A stretch of DNA of 19,070 bases, taken from Bacteroidales bacterium. Its GTDB lineage: Bacteria; Bacteroidota; Bacteroidia; Bacteroidales; Muribaculaceae. Where the stretch lies: NCBI GenBank assembly GCA_004553095.1, contig SFMJ01000040.1, positions 1-19,070 on the forward strand, read 5' to 3'. The translations under genes were made by a program, and so were the position numbers. Shown one piece after another: positions 1 through 7,347 of the stretch (the first letter of the stretch is position 1; every line of letters begins with the position of its first letter). The notes under the pieces were generated by a model that did not search any database, had not been told where the DNA came from, and was given only the letters and a program-made list of their open reading frames with translations.

Positions 1-189
1 AGCCTTGAGTGCAGCCTGATACTCTCGCTGCGCATCGACAAACTTATTCTGCTCATAGAGGCGATTGCCGGTGTTGATATGACGACGTTCGGTACGAGTC
101 GACTGAGCGGAGAGTGGGGTTGCGACAGCAGCGACGAGGATAGCGCAGAGGGCTAAGACCTTGATATTAAGCACATACATTACTTTCAT
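1..189 (-). CDS. batC: TPR protein of the Bat operon (BatC-like), 3' end outside window
   Basis: Only the first 63 codons are inside the window; the gene continues past the left edge. The start ATG at 189 overlaps the batB stop as ATGA, and a purine-rich AGGAGG lies just upstream inside batB. The N-terminus has a basic start, a hydrophobic core (about residues 8-22) and an Ala-rich end (PLSAQ), which fits a signal peptide. Residues about 41-63 (GNRLYEQNKF, then AQREYQAALKA) match the first helix pair of a tetratricopeptide repeat. In Bacteroides-type bat operons a short TPR protein follows batB, so position and sequence agree. Presumably it is a periplasmic adaptor for the VWA proteins; that role is inferred. 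batD and batE would be expected further left but cannot be seen. Confidence 0.75.
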   Translation of the reverse strand, partial: MKVMYVLNIKVLALCAILVAAVATPLSAQSTRTERRHINTGNRLYEQNKFVDAQREYQAALKA

Positions 190-1232
190 TTCTTATCCTC
201 CTTTTTAAAGAATGTGAACTTATCGAGCCAGCTGATCTTAGTATCGAGCAGCAAGATATCGAACACCACGCATACGAGAGCGATGATGGCAAAGATATAG
301 AAAAGTTCATCATGTTTGGAATAAGAGCTTGATTGGAGAGTAGTCTTCTTGAGGGTAGATAGTTGAGACTCGAGGTCATTGAGAGCATCGGGGGCAGAGG
401 CATTGACATAAATACCCTTACCCTTAGCAGCGATATCGGCGGCGAGTTTTTCGTCGAGAGCCGTGCGGACAGGTTGCCCGGTCTGGTCATCGATCATAAG
501 GCCACCATTTTCGGGGATAGTGACCGGAGTAGCCGAACCGACACCGATCACATTCACTTGGATGCCACGGGAAGCGGCCTCCTTGACTGCATTCATAACG
601 CTCTCCTTATCCTCGAGTTCCTCGGCATCGGTGATAAGGATAATAGACTTACCGATATTTTTATCCTCGCTGAAAGAGGCGACCGCCATGCTTACGGCAT
701 CGGTGATATTGGTTCCCTGCTGAGTGATCTGAGAGGGGTCGATCGAATTGAGGAACAATTTCGCCGACACATAGTCATTGGTGACAGGTATAAGAGTATA
801 CGCCTTAGCGGCATAAACGATAAGACCGACGCGGTCGTTATCGAGACGGTTGATTAGTTTTTCGAGGATAAGTTTTGCGGTGCGCATACGGTCGGGGCCA
901 TCCGGGGAATCGCCGGCAGCAGCATACATCGAATTGGATGCATCGACAGCGATGACAACCTCGATACCCTTCTTGACGGTTTTCTCATCCTTGATACCGC
1001 CCCAAGGTCGCGCCAAGGCAAAGATAAGAGAACCAAGAGCCAAGAGGGCGAAAATGAGTTTGAGAGGTGGTTTATAAGGAGAGACCTCAGGCATGAGCGA
1101 AGCGAGCACCTCGCGGCGGCCGAACTTTTTGAGTTTTCTGCTACGCGCCCTGCGCGCCAAGAGATAGAGAAGGGCTATCACCGGCACGAGAATCAGAAGG
1201 AATAGCAGATAAGGATATGCGAAACTAAACAT
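186..1232 (-). CDS. batB: BatB-like membrane protein with von Willebrand factor A domain
   Basis: A 348-residue protein with two N-terminal membrane helices (about residues 5-26 and 57-76), a VWA domain (about 90-290) and a C-terminal helix (about 310-330) ending in a Lys-rich tail. The metal-ion-dependent adhesion site looks complete: DASNS with D97, S99 and S101, T174 in GTNIT, and D202 in LITDAEE. The fold should therefore bind a divalent metal and a protein ligand. It lies 12 bp downstream of batA, which has the same architecture, and overlaps batC by four bases. The pair is the hallmark of Bacteroides aerotolerance (bat) operons. The molecular role is poorly known; a membrane-anchored VWA scaffold working with the MoxR ATPase is the usual view. 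BatA and BatB are paralogues; I assigned names by gene order. Confidence 0.88.
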   Translation of the reverse strand: MFSFAYPYLLFLLILVPVIALLYLLARRARSRKLKKFGRREVLASLMPEVSPYKPPLKLIFALLALGSLIFALARPWGGIKDEKTVKKGIEVVIAVDASNSMYAAAGDSPDGPDRMRTAKLILEKLINRLDNDRVGLIVYAAKAYTLIPVTNDYVSAKLFLNSIDPSQITQQGTNITDAVSMAVASFSEDKNIGKSIILITDAEELEDKESVMNAVKEAASRGIQVNVIGVGSATPVTIPENGGLMIDDQTGQPVRTALDEKLAADIAAKGKGIYVNASAPDALNDLESQLSTLKKTTLQSSSYSKHDELFYIFAIIALVCVVFDILLLDTKISWLDKFTFFKKEDKK

Positions 1233-1244
1233 AGCGAGACAAAA

Positions 1245-2222
1245 TTAGGGGACACGTCTGAGGATAGTATATCGGAGCAGAAGGCTGATGGATAAAGCCA
1301 CGAGAGCGGTCAAGATCCAGGGTAAGAAATTCTCCTCAGTCTGTGTATAATTGTTGACATTGATCTTTGACTTCTCGAGTTGGTCGATTTCGGCAAAGAC
1401 ATTTCTCAACGTATGAGTATCGGTGGCACGGAAATACTTACCGCCGGTGGTAGATGCGATGCTTTTGAGGGCAGCCTCATCGATTTTAGTTTCCATCGTA
1501 GTGGTGGAGAAACCGTAAGGGTCGGTGATTTGGATAGAACCATTTGTACCGACACCGATGGCATAAATACGGATACCCTTTTGCTTGGCGATTTGGGCAG
1601 CGGTAGCGGGTGCGACATCGCCAGCATTGTTTGTACCGTCGGTGAGTAGGATAATGCTCTTCGACTTGGCTTGGCCCGAGATAAGGCGATTGATAGCCGA
1701 AGCGATACCATCACCGATGGCAGTACCATCATTTAGCGCGCCGGTTTGTGCGGCAGCGATGGCATTGATGACCGAGGCACGGTCGGTGGTGAGGGGCATC
1801 AGCGAGAGGCTCTCACCGGAGAAGACGACGAGGCCGATATTATCGTGGTCGCGACGTGACACGAACTTCGAAGCCACCTCCTTTGCAGCCTGGATACGGT
1901 TGGGTTGGAGGTCATTGGCGAGCATACTGCTGGAGATATCGAGAGCCAAGACGATGTCGGTGCCCTCGACGCTGGAAGAACGCTGGCTATCGTGAGTCTG
2001 AGGGCGCGCCAACGCCACGATGATGGCAGCCACAGCGACTACCTGGAGAGCGAAAGCGACATGCATCAGCCACACCTTATAGGGAGTGCCGAAAGAGAGG
2101 ATCGGGGCGACAGTCGACACGCCGACAGAGGGGTCGGACTTACGCCACTTCCATACATACCAAGCCACGAGGGGTATGATTAATATGAGGAGGAAGAGAA
2201 GATAAGGCTTAGCGAAAATCAT
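1245..2222 (-). CDS. batA: BatA-like membrane protein with von Willebrand factor A domain
   Basis: A 325-residue protein with an N-terminal membrane helix (about residues 7-25), a second helix (about 54-73, ending at the conserved ALARP), a VWA domain and a C-terminal helix (about 300-318). MIDAS residues are visible: DISSS (D95, S97, S99), T167 in NDGTAIGDG and D195 in LLTDGTNNAG. This is the typical layout of the BatA/BatB family in which the VWA domain is held in the periplasm between membrane segments. The start ATG at 2222 overlaps the stop of the upstream gene (ATGA), pointing to translational coupling. Expected partners are BatB, the TPR protein and the upstream MoxR ATPase. The start is well supported by the overlap and by the membrane segment directly after it. 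Confidence 0.9.
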   Translation of the reverse strand: MIFAKPYLLFLLILIIPLVAWYVWKWRKSDPSVGVSTVAPILSFGTPYKVWLMHVAFALQVVAVAAIIVALARPQTHDSQRSSSVEGTDIVLALDISSSMLANDLQPNRIQAAKEVASKFVSRRDHDNIGLVVFSGESLSLMPLTTDRASVINAIAAAQTGALNDGTAIGDGIASAINRLISGQAKSKSIILLTDGTNNAGDVAPATAAQIAKQKGIRIYAIGVGTNGSIQITDPYGFSTTTMETKIDEAALKSIASTTGGKYFRATDTHTLRNVFAEIDQLEKSKINVNNYTQTEENFLPWILTALVALSISLLLRYTILRRVP

Positions 2223-3271
2223 GCTTTACCTCCTTTCTTTTTCTTGAACTGGAACTTCTTGGCGGGGACTTTCTGCGGGATTACGACGCCATTGCCATTT
2301 TCTTGCTCCTCGGGGAGGGGTTGCGGCTTGGTTTCCTCGACGAACTTATAAGCATTGTCGAAAGCCTCGACATTATCATCGGGGAGGGGACGCACCTTTG
2401 CGAACTTAACGAAATCCGCCATATTAAGGATCTGTCGGAAATAATTGCGTTTATCCTTGAGGTCGTCACGAGCAGAGAGCGAGGCCAGGATCTGGCGAGA
2501 TGTCATCTCCATAGCATTGATACCGAAGCGTTTGAAGAGATATACACGTAATATCTCAGTAAGTTCGGTATAATAATCCTTCTCGAGACCCTGCTGCCAG
2601 AGATTTTTCTCTTTGAGTTCTCTGAGGGCAGCGAAAGCCACAACATCGGGGGCCGGTTCCGGCTTGGGAGGTATGATATAACCATCTCGGCGATATCGCA
2701 AGAAGAAGTAAATCGCCAGGGCAAGAAGCGCAAAGCCGAGTAGGAACGCCCACCAATAATAATAGATTACATCGGGGATATAATCGAATATTGAAGAGGC
2801 CTCGGGGTCGGCGGCATTGGCATAATCATAGATAGGTTCATTATCCTTAACGACGACGGGATATACCTTTAGAGCCAGGGAATTGGAGAGGATGGTATCC
2901 TTACCGATGATATAGGGGATTTCGGGGAGTTGATAATACCCTGAATCGAAAGCCTGGAGAGGGACCTCGAAGGTGAGGTCGACAAAATTGCCGGAACGGG
3001 TAGTATCGATACGAGCCGGGGCACGCAACTCGATGCTATCGCCGCAGAGGGTAACGAATCCGGAATTTTGGATATTATCGAACATAGGGAAACGCCCCTT
3101 GGCATCCTTGGGTTGAGAGACCTTGAGATGTAGGGTAGTCATCTTGCCCATGAGGAGGTTGACCGAATCGAGGCTTGCCTTTACGACAGGGTTAGCGGCA
3201 AGGGAAGCGAATGGGGCAACGACCGCGAACAGAGCGAGGGTAAAAGATATATAAAAACGCTTAAGAGTCAT
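2219..3271 (-). CDS. Uncharacterised Bat-operon membrane protein (BatD-like ectodomain, DUF4381-like tail)
   Basis: A 350-residue protein with a signal peptide (hydrophobic residues about 8-21, cleavage near SLAAN), a beta-rich extracytoplasmic region (about 27-165), one transmembrane helix (about 171-192, starting at YYYWW) and a cytoplasmic part. The cytoplasmic part has the pattern FAALRELKEKNLW, then YYTELTEILRVYLFKRFGI, resembling DUF4381-type proteins found beside MoxR/DUF58/VWA genes. The last residues are strongly basic (KKFQFKKKKGGKA). It sits 26 bp after the DUF58 gene and overlaps batA by four bases. In Bacteroides this slot holds a conserved protein of unknown function. I infer that it couples a periplasmic sensing or binding domain to the cytoplasmic MoxR side of the system. 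Confidence 0.85.
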   Translation of the reverse strand: MTLKRFYISFTLALFAVVAPFASLAANPVVKASLDSVNLLMGKMTTLHLKVSQPKDAKGRFPMFDNIQNSGFVTLCGDSIELRAPARIDTTRSGNFVDLTFEVPLQAFDSGYYQLPEIPYIIGKDTILSNSLALKVYPVVVKDNEPIYDYANAADPEASSIFDYIPDVIYYYWWAFLLGFALLALAIYFFLRYRRDGYIIPPKPEPAPDVVAFAALRELKEKNLWQQGLEKDYYTELTEILRVYLFKRFGINAMEMTSRQILASLSARDDLKDKRNYFRQILNMADFVKFAKVRPLPDDNVEAFDNAYKFVEETKPQPLPEEQENGNGVVIPQKVPAKKFQFKKKKGGKA

Positions 3272-3297
3272 AACAGCGGGAGAAGAGGTAAAACAAA

Positions 3298-4176
3298 CTA
3301 TCTAATCAAAGCACGGCGACGGAAGAGACCGAGGAGGGCCTTGACGAAATCCTCGTCGGTAGAAACCGAAGCCATATCGACGCCGCAACGAGTAGAGATC
3401 GAAGAGAGGGCTTGCTGACGTTGATACCAAATACGCGCGAAAGACTGTCTGACACGTTTGGAAGAGGTATCGACCCAGACATCGCGCAGGCTTTCCATGT
3501 CTTTCATGCGGATAAGTCCGACATTAGGGAGTTCGGCATCACGGCGGTCATAGACCTGGATAGCGGCGAGGTCGTGCTTACGATTTGCGATGGTCATCGA
3601 ACGGGAATAATCATGATCATCGATGAAATCGGAGATAAGGAACGAAGTCGAGCGCTTCTTGATAGCATTATTAAGGAACTGCAGAGCGACATCGATATTG
3701 GTGCCGGAGCTGTCGGGCTCGAAATTGATGATTTCTCGGATAATTAGCAAGATATGTTTACGACCCTTCTTAGGGGGGATAAACTTCTCGATCTTATCAG
3801 AGAAGAAAATTACGCCGACCTTATCATTATTTTGGATAGAAGAGAAAGCGAGAGTGGCAGCAATTTCGGCCATACGTTCCTTCTTAGCGACTCCGCAAGC
3901 GCCGAAATCACGGCTTCCGCTCACGTCAACGAGGAGCATGACGGTGAGTTCACGTTCCTCCTCATAGACCTTAACGTAAGGTTTGTTGTGGCGAGAAGTA
4001 ACGTTCCAATCGATATCGCGGACATCGTCGCCGGGCATATACTCTCTGACTTCGGAGAAAATTACACCGCGCCCCTTGAATGCGCTGTGATACTCACCGG
4101 CAAAGATGTTTTGGCTCAAGCCACGAGTTTTGATCTCGATCTTACGGATCTTCTTGAGAAGTTCATTAGCATCCAT
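3298..4176 (-). CDS. DUF58 family protein (VWA-like partner of MoxR)
   Basis: A 292-residue soluble protein with the DUF58 signature around residues 35-62: FKGRGVIFSEVREY, MPGDDVRDIDWNVTSR. A VWA-like core follows with a metal-site motif DVSGS (D84, S86, S88). No membrane segment is visible, whereas many DUF58 proteins carry N-terminal helices; the short soluble form is typical in this operon type. It lies 15 bp downstream of the MoxR gene, the standard arrangement for MoxR/DUF58 pairs, in which the ATPase is thought to act on the VWA-like protein. The exact activity is unknown. The start at 4176 fits the spacing and the conserved N-terminus (MDANELLKKIRKIEIKTRG). Confidence 0.92.
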   Translation of the reverse strand: MDANELLKKIRKIEIKTRGLSQNIFAGEYHSAFKGRGVIFSEVREYMPGDDVRDIDWNVTSRHNKPYVKVYEEERELTVMLLVDVSGSRDFGACGVAKKERMAEIAATLAFSSIQNNDKVGVIFFSDKIEKFIPPKKGRKHILLIIREIINFEPDSSGTNIDVALQFLNNAIKKRSTSFLISDFIDDHDYSRSMTIANRKHDLAAIQVYDRRDAELPNVGLIRMKDMESLRDVWVDTSSKRVRQSFARIWYQRQQALSSISTRCGVDMASVSTDEDFVKALLGLFRRRALIR

Positions 4177-4191
4177 AATAAGGGCGGGAGA

Positions 4192-5187
4192 TTATGGCAC
4201 TTGTACCTTATCGAGGATAGAATTGATGACATCGTCGGCGCATATATTGTTGGCTTCCGCCTCGTAAGAGAGACCGATACGGTGGCGGAGCACGTCATGG
4301 CAGACAGCGCGGACATCCTCGGGGATGACATAACCGCGACCTTGGAGGAAGGCGTAAGCGCGGGCAGCGAGAGCGAGGCTGATTGAAGCACGAGGAGAAG
4401 CGCCGAACGAGATAATATTTTTGAGGTCATCGAGGCCGAAACGAGAGGGCTGACGAGTAGCGAAGACGAGATCGACGATATAATTTTCGATCTTCTCATC
4501 GATATATATTTTCTCGACGATCTGACGCACCTCGAGGATATCCTGTGGAGTGACGAGAGCCTTCGTGTCGGAAGGAGCACCATATATGTTCTGACGTATA
4601 ATCTTCTTCTCCTCCTCGGGAGTAGGATAGCCGATCACGACCTTCAAGAGGAAACGGTCGACTTGCGCCTCGGGGAGTTGGTATGTACCCTCCTGCTCGA
4701 TAGGGTTCTGGGTAGCCATCACGAGGAATGGAGTGGGAAGAGGGTAGGTATTATCACCGATGGTGACTTGGCGTTCCTGCATACCCTCGAGGAGAGCACT
4801 CTGCACCTTGGCGGGGGCACGGTTGATCTCATCGGCGAGTACGAAATTGGCGAAGATGGGACCCTTTTTCACTTCGAACGACTCACGCTTCACGCTATAT
4901 ATGAGCGTACCGATGACATCGGCAGGGAGGAGGTCGGGAGTGAACTGAATACGGCTGAACTTAGCATCAACGATATTAGCCAGCGTCTTGATAGCCAAAG
5001 TCTTGGCAAGACCGGGGACACCCTCGAGGAGGATGTGGCCATTGCAAAGGAGGGCGATCAGCAAAGAATCGACGAGGTGTTTCTGGCCGACAATGCGATG
5101 ATCCATACCGGTGCGGATCATATTAACGAAATTGCTTTTCGAAGCAATCAGATCTTGAAGTTCTCTAATATTAACTGTTTCATCCAT
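4192..5187 (-). CDS. MoxR-family AAA+ ATPase
   Basis: A 331-residue AAA+ ATPase, the usual length for MoxR proteins. Walker A is GVPGLAKT (residues 56-63), Walker B ends in the DE of VLADEINRAP (119-120), and sensor 1 is the Asn in VMATQNP. Other family hallmarks are QFTPDLLPADVIGT before Walker B and LPEAQVDRFL after sensor 1. MoxR ATPases act as chaperone-like remodelers, often on the VWA proteins encoded next to them. This is the first gene of the bat operon. The start is placed at 5187, after an 80-base leader below a TAnnTTTG element; no Shine-Dalgarno sequence is obvious, as is common in Bacteroidota. Confidence 0.95.
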   Translation of the reverse strand: MDETVNIRELQDLIASKSNFVNMIRTGMDHRIVGQKHLVDSLLIALLCNGHILLEGVPGLAKTLAIKTLANIVDAKFSRIQFTPDLLPADVIGTLIYSVKRESFEVKKGPIFANFVLADEINRAPAKVQSALLEGMQERQVTIGDNTYPLPTPFLVMATQNPIEQEGTYQLPEAQVDRFLLKVVIGYPTPEEEKKIIRQNIYGAPSDTKALVTPQDILEVRQIVEKIYIDEKIENYIVDLVFATRQPSRFGLDDLKNIISFGASPRASISLALAARAYAFLQGRGYVIPEDVRAVCHDVLRHRIGLSYEAEANNICADDVINSILDKVQVP

Positions 5188-5272
5188 ACGAAAAAACTTA
5201 TTTTTGGTGGCAAACAGGCATTAAAACGACTCAAAGCGGAGTGTAAAAGATGCTTACTGCCATAATTCTTTG

Positions 5273-5280
5273 CAAAATTA
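5273..5280 (-). promoter_or_regulatory. Putative -7 element of the bat operon promoter
   Basis: Read on the minus strand this is TAATTTTG followed by CA, matching the Bacteroidota sigma-ABfr -7 consensus TAnnTTTG. It is about 85 bases upstream of the moxR start, in the only AT-rich spacer before the operon. No clear -33 TTTG is visible; the upstream DNA holds an inverted repeat instead (ATTAAC, 8-base loop, GTTAAT at 5286-5305), which might bind a regulator. Confidence 0.55.
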
Positions 5281-5368
5281 GCACAATTAACTTAATTATG
5301 TTAATAGTGGGTGTTAAAATAAGTTTATTAAAATTTAAAGATAGTGAAATAGAGGCAAAAAAGGGGGA

Positions 5369-6409
5369 TTAATGATTGAAAGCATTCCAACCTTGGGCTT
5401 TCAGGGGGAGTTCCTGGTCGTCGCGAGTCACGAGGGCGGCGCCGAGTTCCGGTTTGGTGATATAACCGATCATGCGTATACCCTTGAGCATATCCACCTT
5501 ATCCTTCATGGCGAGAGGGACAGTGAAGAGGAGTTCATAGTCTTCACCGCCATTGAGGGCAGCAGTGACGAGGTTCATATTGAACTCCTCCGCCATGATG
5601 GCGGTCTGATAGTCGATAGGGATACGATCCTCATACAGGCGGCAACCTACACCGGAAGCCTTGCAGATATGTAGCAACTCAGAAGAGAGACCATCGCTGA
5701 CATCCATCATAGCGGTGGGGAGGATATCATACTGAGCGAACATATCGACGATATCTCGTCGCGCCTCCGGTTTGAGTTGGCGTTCGAGGATATACTCCTT
5801 ACCGGTGAAATCGGGTTCGAAAAACTTATTATCGGGAGACTGAGCGGCGACACGATTTTCTCGTTCGAGTAGTTGCAGGCCCATATAAGCAGCACCGAGG
5901 TCGCCGGAGACATATATCAGGTCGGTGGGTTTGGCACCGCTACGGCGAACAATTTTACCCTCCTCACCCTCACCGATGCAAGTGATGCTGATGACGAGAC
6001 CGGTGACAGATGCGGAGGTATCGCCACCGACGAGATCGACGCCATACTCCTGGCAAGCGAGACGGATGCCGTCATAAAGTTCGTCGATATGCTCCACAGT
6101 GAAGCGGCTTGAGATGCCGAGGCTGACAGTGATCTGACGAGGGTGGCCATTCATGGCATAAATATCGCTGAAATTGACGATAGCCGACTTATAGCCGAGA
6201 TGGCGCAGGGGCACATAACGGAGGTCAAAATGGATACCCTCGAGGAGGAGGTCGGTGGTAACGAGGGTTTTATGGTCGTGATAATCGAGGATAGCGGCAT
6301 CATCGCCGACCCCGAGAATCGAAGAGGCATTGCGGAGAGGGAAATCGCGAGTAAGGCGATCGATAAGTCCAAACTCGCCGAGCGAAGAAATTTCAGTTAC
6401 TTTTTCCAT
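5369..6409 (-). CDS. thiL: Thiamine-monophosphate kinase ThiL
   Basis: ThiL phosphorylates thiamine monophosphate to thiamine pyrophosphate with ATP, the last step of thiamine pyrophosphate synthesis. The 346-residue product shows the family motifs in order: GVGDDAA (33-39), TTDLLLEGIHF (51-61), VNFSDIYAMNG (78-88; the usual form is NLSDLAAMGA), VGGDTS (127-132), then VSGDLG and MMDVSDGLSSEL further on. The acidic residues in GDD, SD and GGD are the Mg-ATP ligands of this PurM-like fold. It follows the purine nucleoside phosphorylase gene after a 95-bp spacer with a long hairpin, so expression may be partly separate from it. No TPP riboswitch could be recognised upstream. Length and start agree with the family. 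Confidence 0.95.
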   Translation of the reverse strand: MEKVTEISSLGEFGLIDRLTRDFPLRNASSILGVGDDAAILDYHDHKTLVTTDLLLEGIHFDLRYVPLRHLGYKSAIVNFSDIYAMNGHPRQITVSLGISSRFTVEHIDELYDGIRLACQEYGVDLVGGDTSASVTGLVISITCIGEGEEGKIVRRSGAKPTDLIYVSGDLGAAYMGLQLLERENRVAAQSPDNKFFEPDFTGKEYILERQLKPEARRDIVDMFAQYDILPTAMMDVSDGLSSELLHICKASGVGCRLYEDRIPIDYQTAIMAEEFNMNLVTAALNGGEDYELLFTVPLAMKDKVDMLKGIRMIGYITKPELGAALVTRDDQELPLKAQGWNAFNH

Positions 6410-6433
6410 ATAATTTATGGGTTACAGAAATGA

Positions 6434-6480
6434 TGAGACGTATCGCCTGCATCTGCAGAGATGACAGGCTATACGTCTCA
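6434..6480. promoter_or_regulatory. Long intergenic hairpin between the PNP gene and thiL
   Basis: An inverted repeat fills the spacer: TGAGACGTAT (6434-6443) pairs with ATACGTCTCA (6471-6480), one C/T mismatch follows, then GCCTG pairs with CAGGC (6465-6469), then CATC pairs with GATG around a 6-base TGCAGA loop with one bulged base. That gives about 19 base pairs. No T-run follows on the minus strand, so it is not a textbook terminator. It could be a processing or stability hairpin, a partial attenuator, or a protein-binding site. Confidence 0.7.
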
Positions 6481-6504
6481 ATGATGATAGGGATGATAGA
6501 ATCA

Positions 6505-7329
6505 TTAGATTCTCTCGAGCATTTTCTTGATGATGTGAGTCATAACGGGTTGAGCCTTGATGGCAGCCTTCTGCACCTCCTCGTGGGTAGGAACTTCCTT
6601 GATATCCTTACCGCCGAGGTCGGTGATGACAGAGACACCAAACACGCGGAGGCCGCTATGGTTGGCTACGATGACTTCAGGCACGGTAGACATACCGACG
6701 GCATCACCGCCGATGACACGGAAATACTCATACTCAGCCGGGGTCTCGAAAGTGGGGCCGGGAGTGCCTACATAGACGCCATGCATCAGACGGATGTTAT
6801 CTTCTTCGGCGATCTTATCGGCGAGAGCCACGAGGTCGTGATTGTAAGCCTCGGTCATGGCCGGGAAACGGGGACCAAATTCCTCGAAATTCTTGCCACG
6901 GAGGGGATTCTCGGGGAAGAGGTTGATATGGTCGGTGATGACCATAACATCGCCGACGACGAAATCCTTGTTCATACCGCCGGCAGCGTTGCTGACGAAG
7001 AGAGTTTCGACACCAAGTTCACGCATCACACGCACCGGGAAAGTGACCTGCTTCATGTCGTAACCTTCATAATAGTGGAAACGACCCTGCATAGCCATGA
7101 TATACTTGCCGCCAAGGTTACCGAAGATGAGTTTACCGGAGTGACCCTCAACGGTAGAAACGGGGAAATTGGGGATGTTATGATAATCGAGAGTGCACTT
7201 GATATCGATATGGTCAACGAGTTCACCGAGGCCCGTGCCAAGGATGACTCCGATTTTGGGGAGATCGCCCACCTTCTCACGGATGAAAGCGGCGGTTTCA
7301 CGGATAATTTCCAAATAAGATTTTTCCAT
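6505..7329 (-). CDS. Purine nucleoside phosphorylase, trimeric (PNP-I) type
   Basis: Phosphorolysis of purine nucleosides to free base and ribose-1-phosphate, in cytoplasmic purine salvage. The 274-residue length suits the trimeric class. Motifs: VILGTGLGEL (28-37, phosphate loop), VEGHSGKL (60-67), QGRFHYYEGY (81-90), SNAAGGMN (113-120), PGPTFETPAEY (190-200) and VGMSTVPEV (211-219). E195 matches the purine-contacting Glu201 of the human enzyme. The residue matching human Asn243 is Asp237 (SVITDLGG), as in methylthioadenosine phosphorylases, so the base preference should not be assumed to be inosine/guanosine only. The gene is 18 bp downstream of lpxK and upstream of thiL. An MTAP-like activity cannot be excluded from sequence alone, but the overall motif set is PNP. 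Confidence 0.92.
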   Translation of the reverse strand: MEKSYLEIIRETAAFIREKVGDLPKIGVILGTGLGELVDHIDIKCTLDYHNIPNFPVSTVEGHSGKLIFGNLGGKYIMAMQGRFHYYEGYDMKQVTFPVRVMRELGVETLFVSNAAGGMNKDFVVGDVMVITDHINLFPENPLRGKNFEEFGPRFPAMTEAYNHDLVALADKIAEEDNIRLMHGVYVGTPGPTFETPAEYEYFRVIGGDAVGMSTVPEVIVANHSGLRVFGVSVITDLGGKDIKEVPTHEEVQKAAIKAQPVMTHIIKKMLERI

Positions 7330-7347
7330 TATATACTGATTTTAGGA

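Noticed and set aside
4663..5265. A 200-codon plus-strand open frame antisense to moxR
   Set aside because: Shadow of the MoxR coding sequence; the translation has no family motif and runs into the AT-rich promoter region.
6410..6504. Possible TPP riboswitch in front of thiL, suggested by a CTGAGA-like string in the hairpin
   Set aside because: The conserved three-way junction and the second TPP-binding segment are absent; the sequence is a simple long hairpin.
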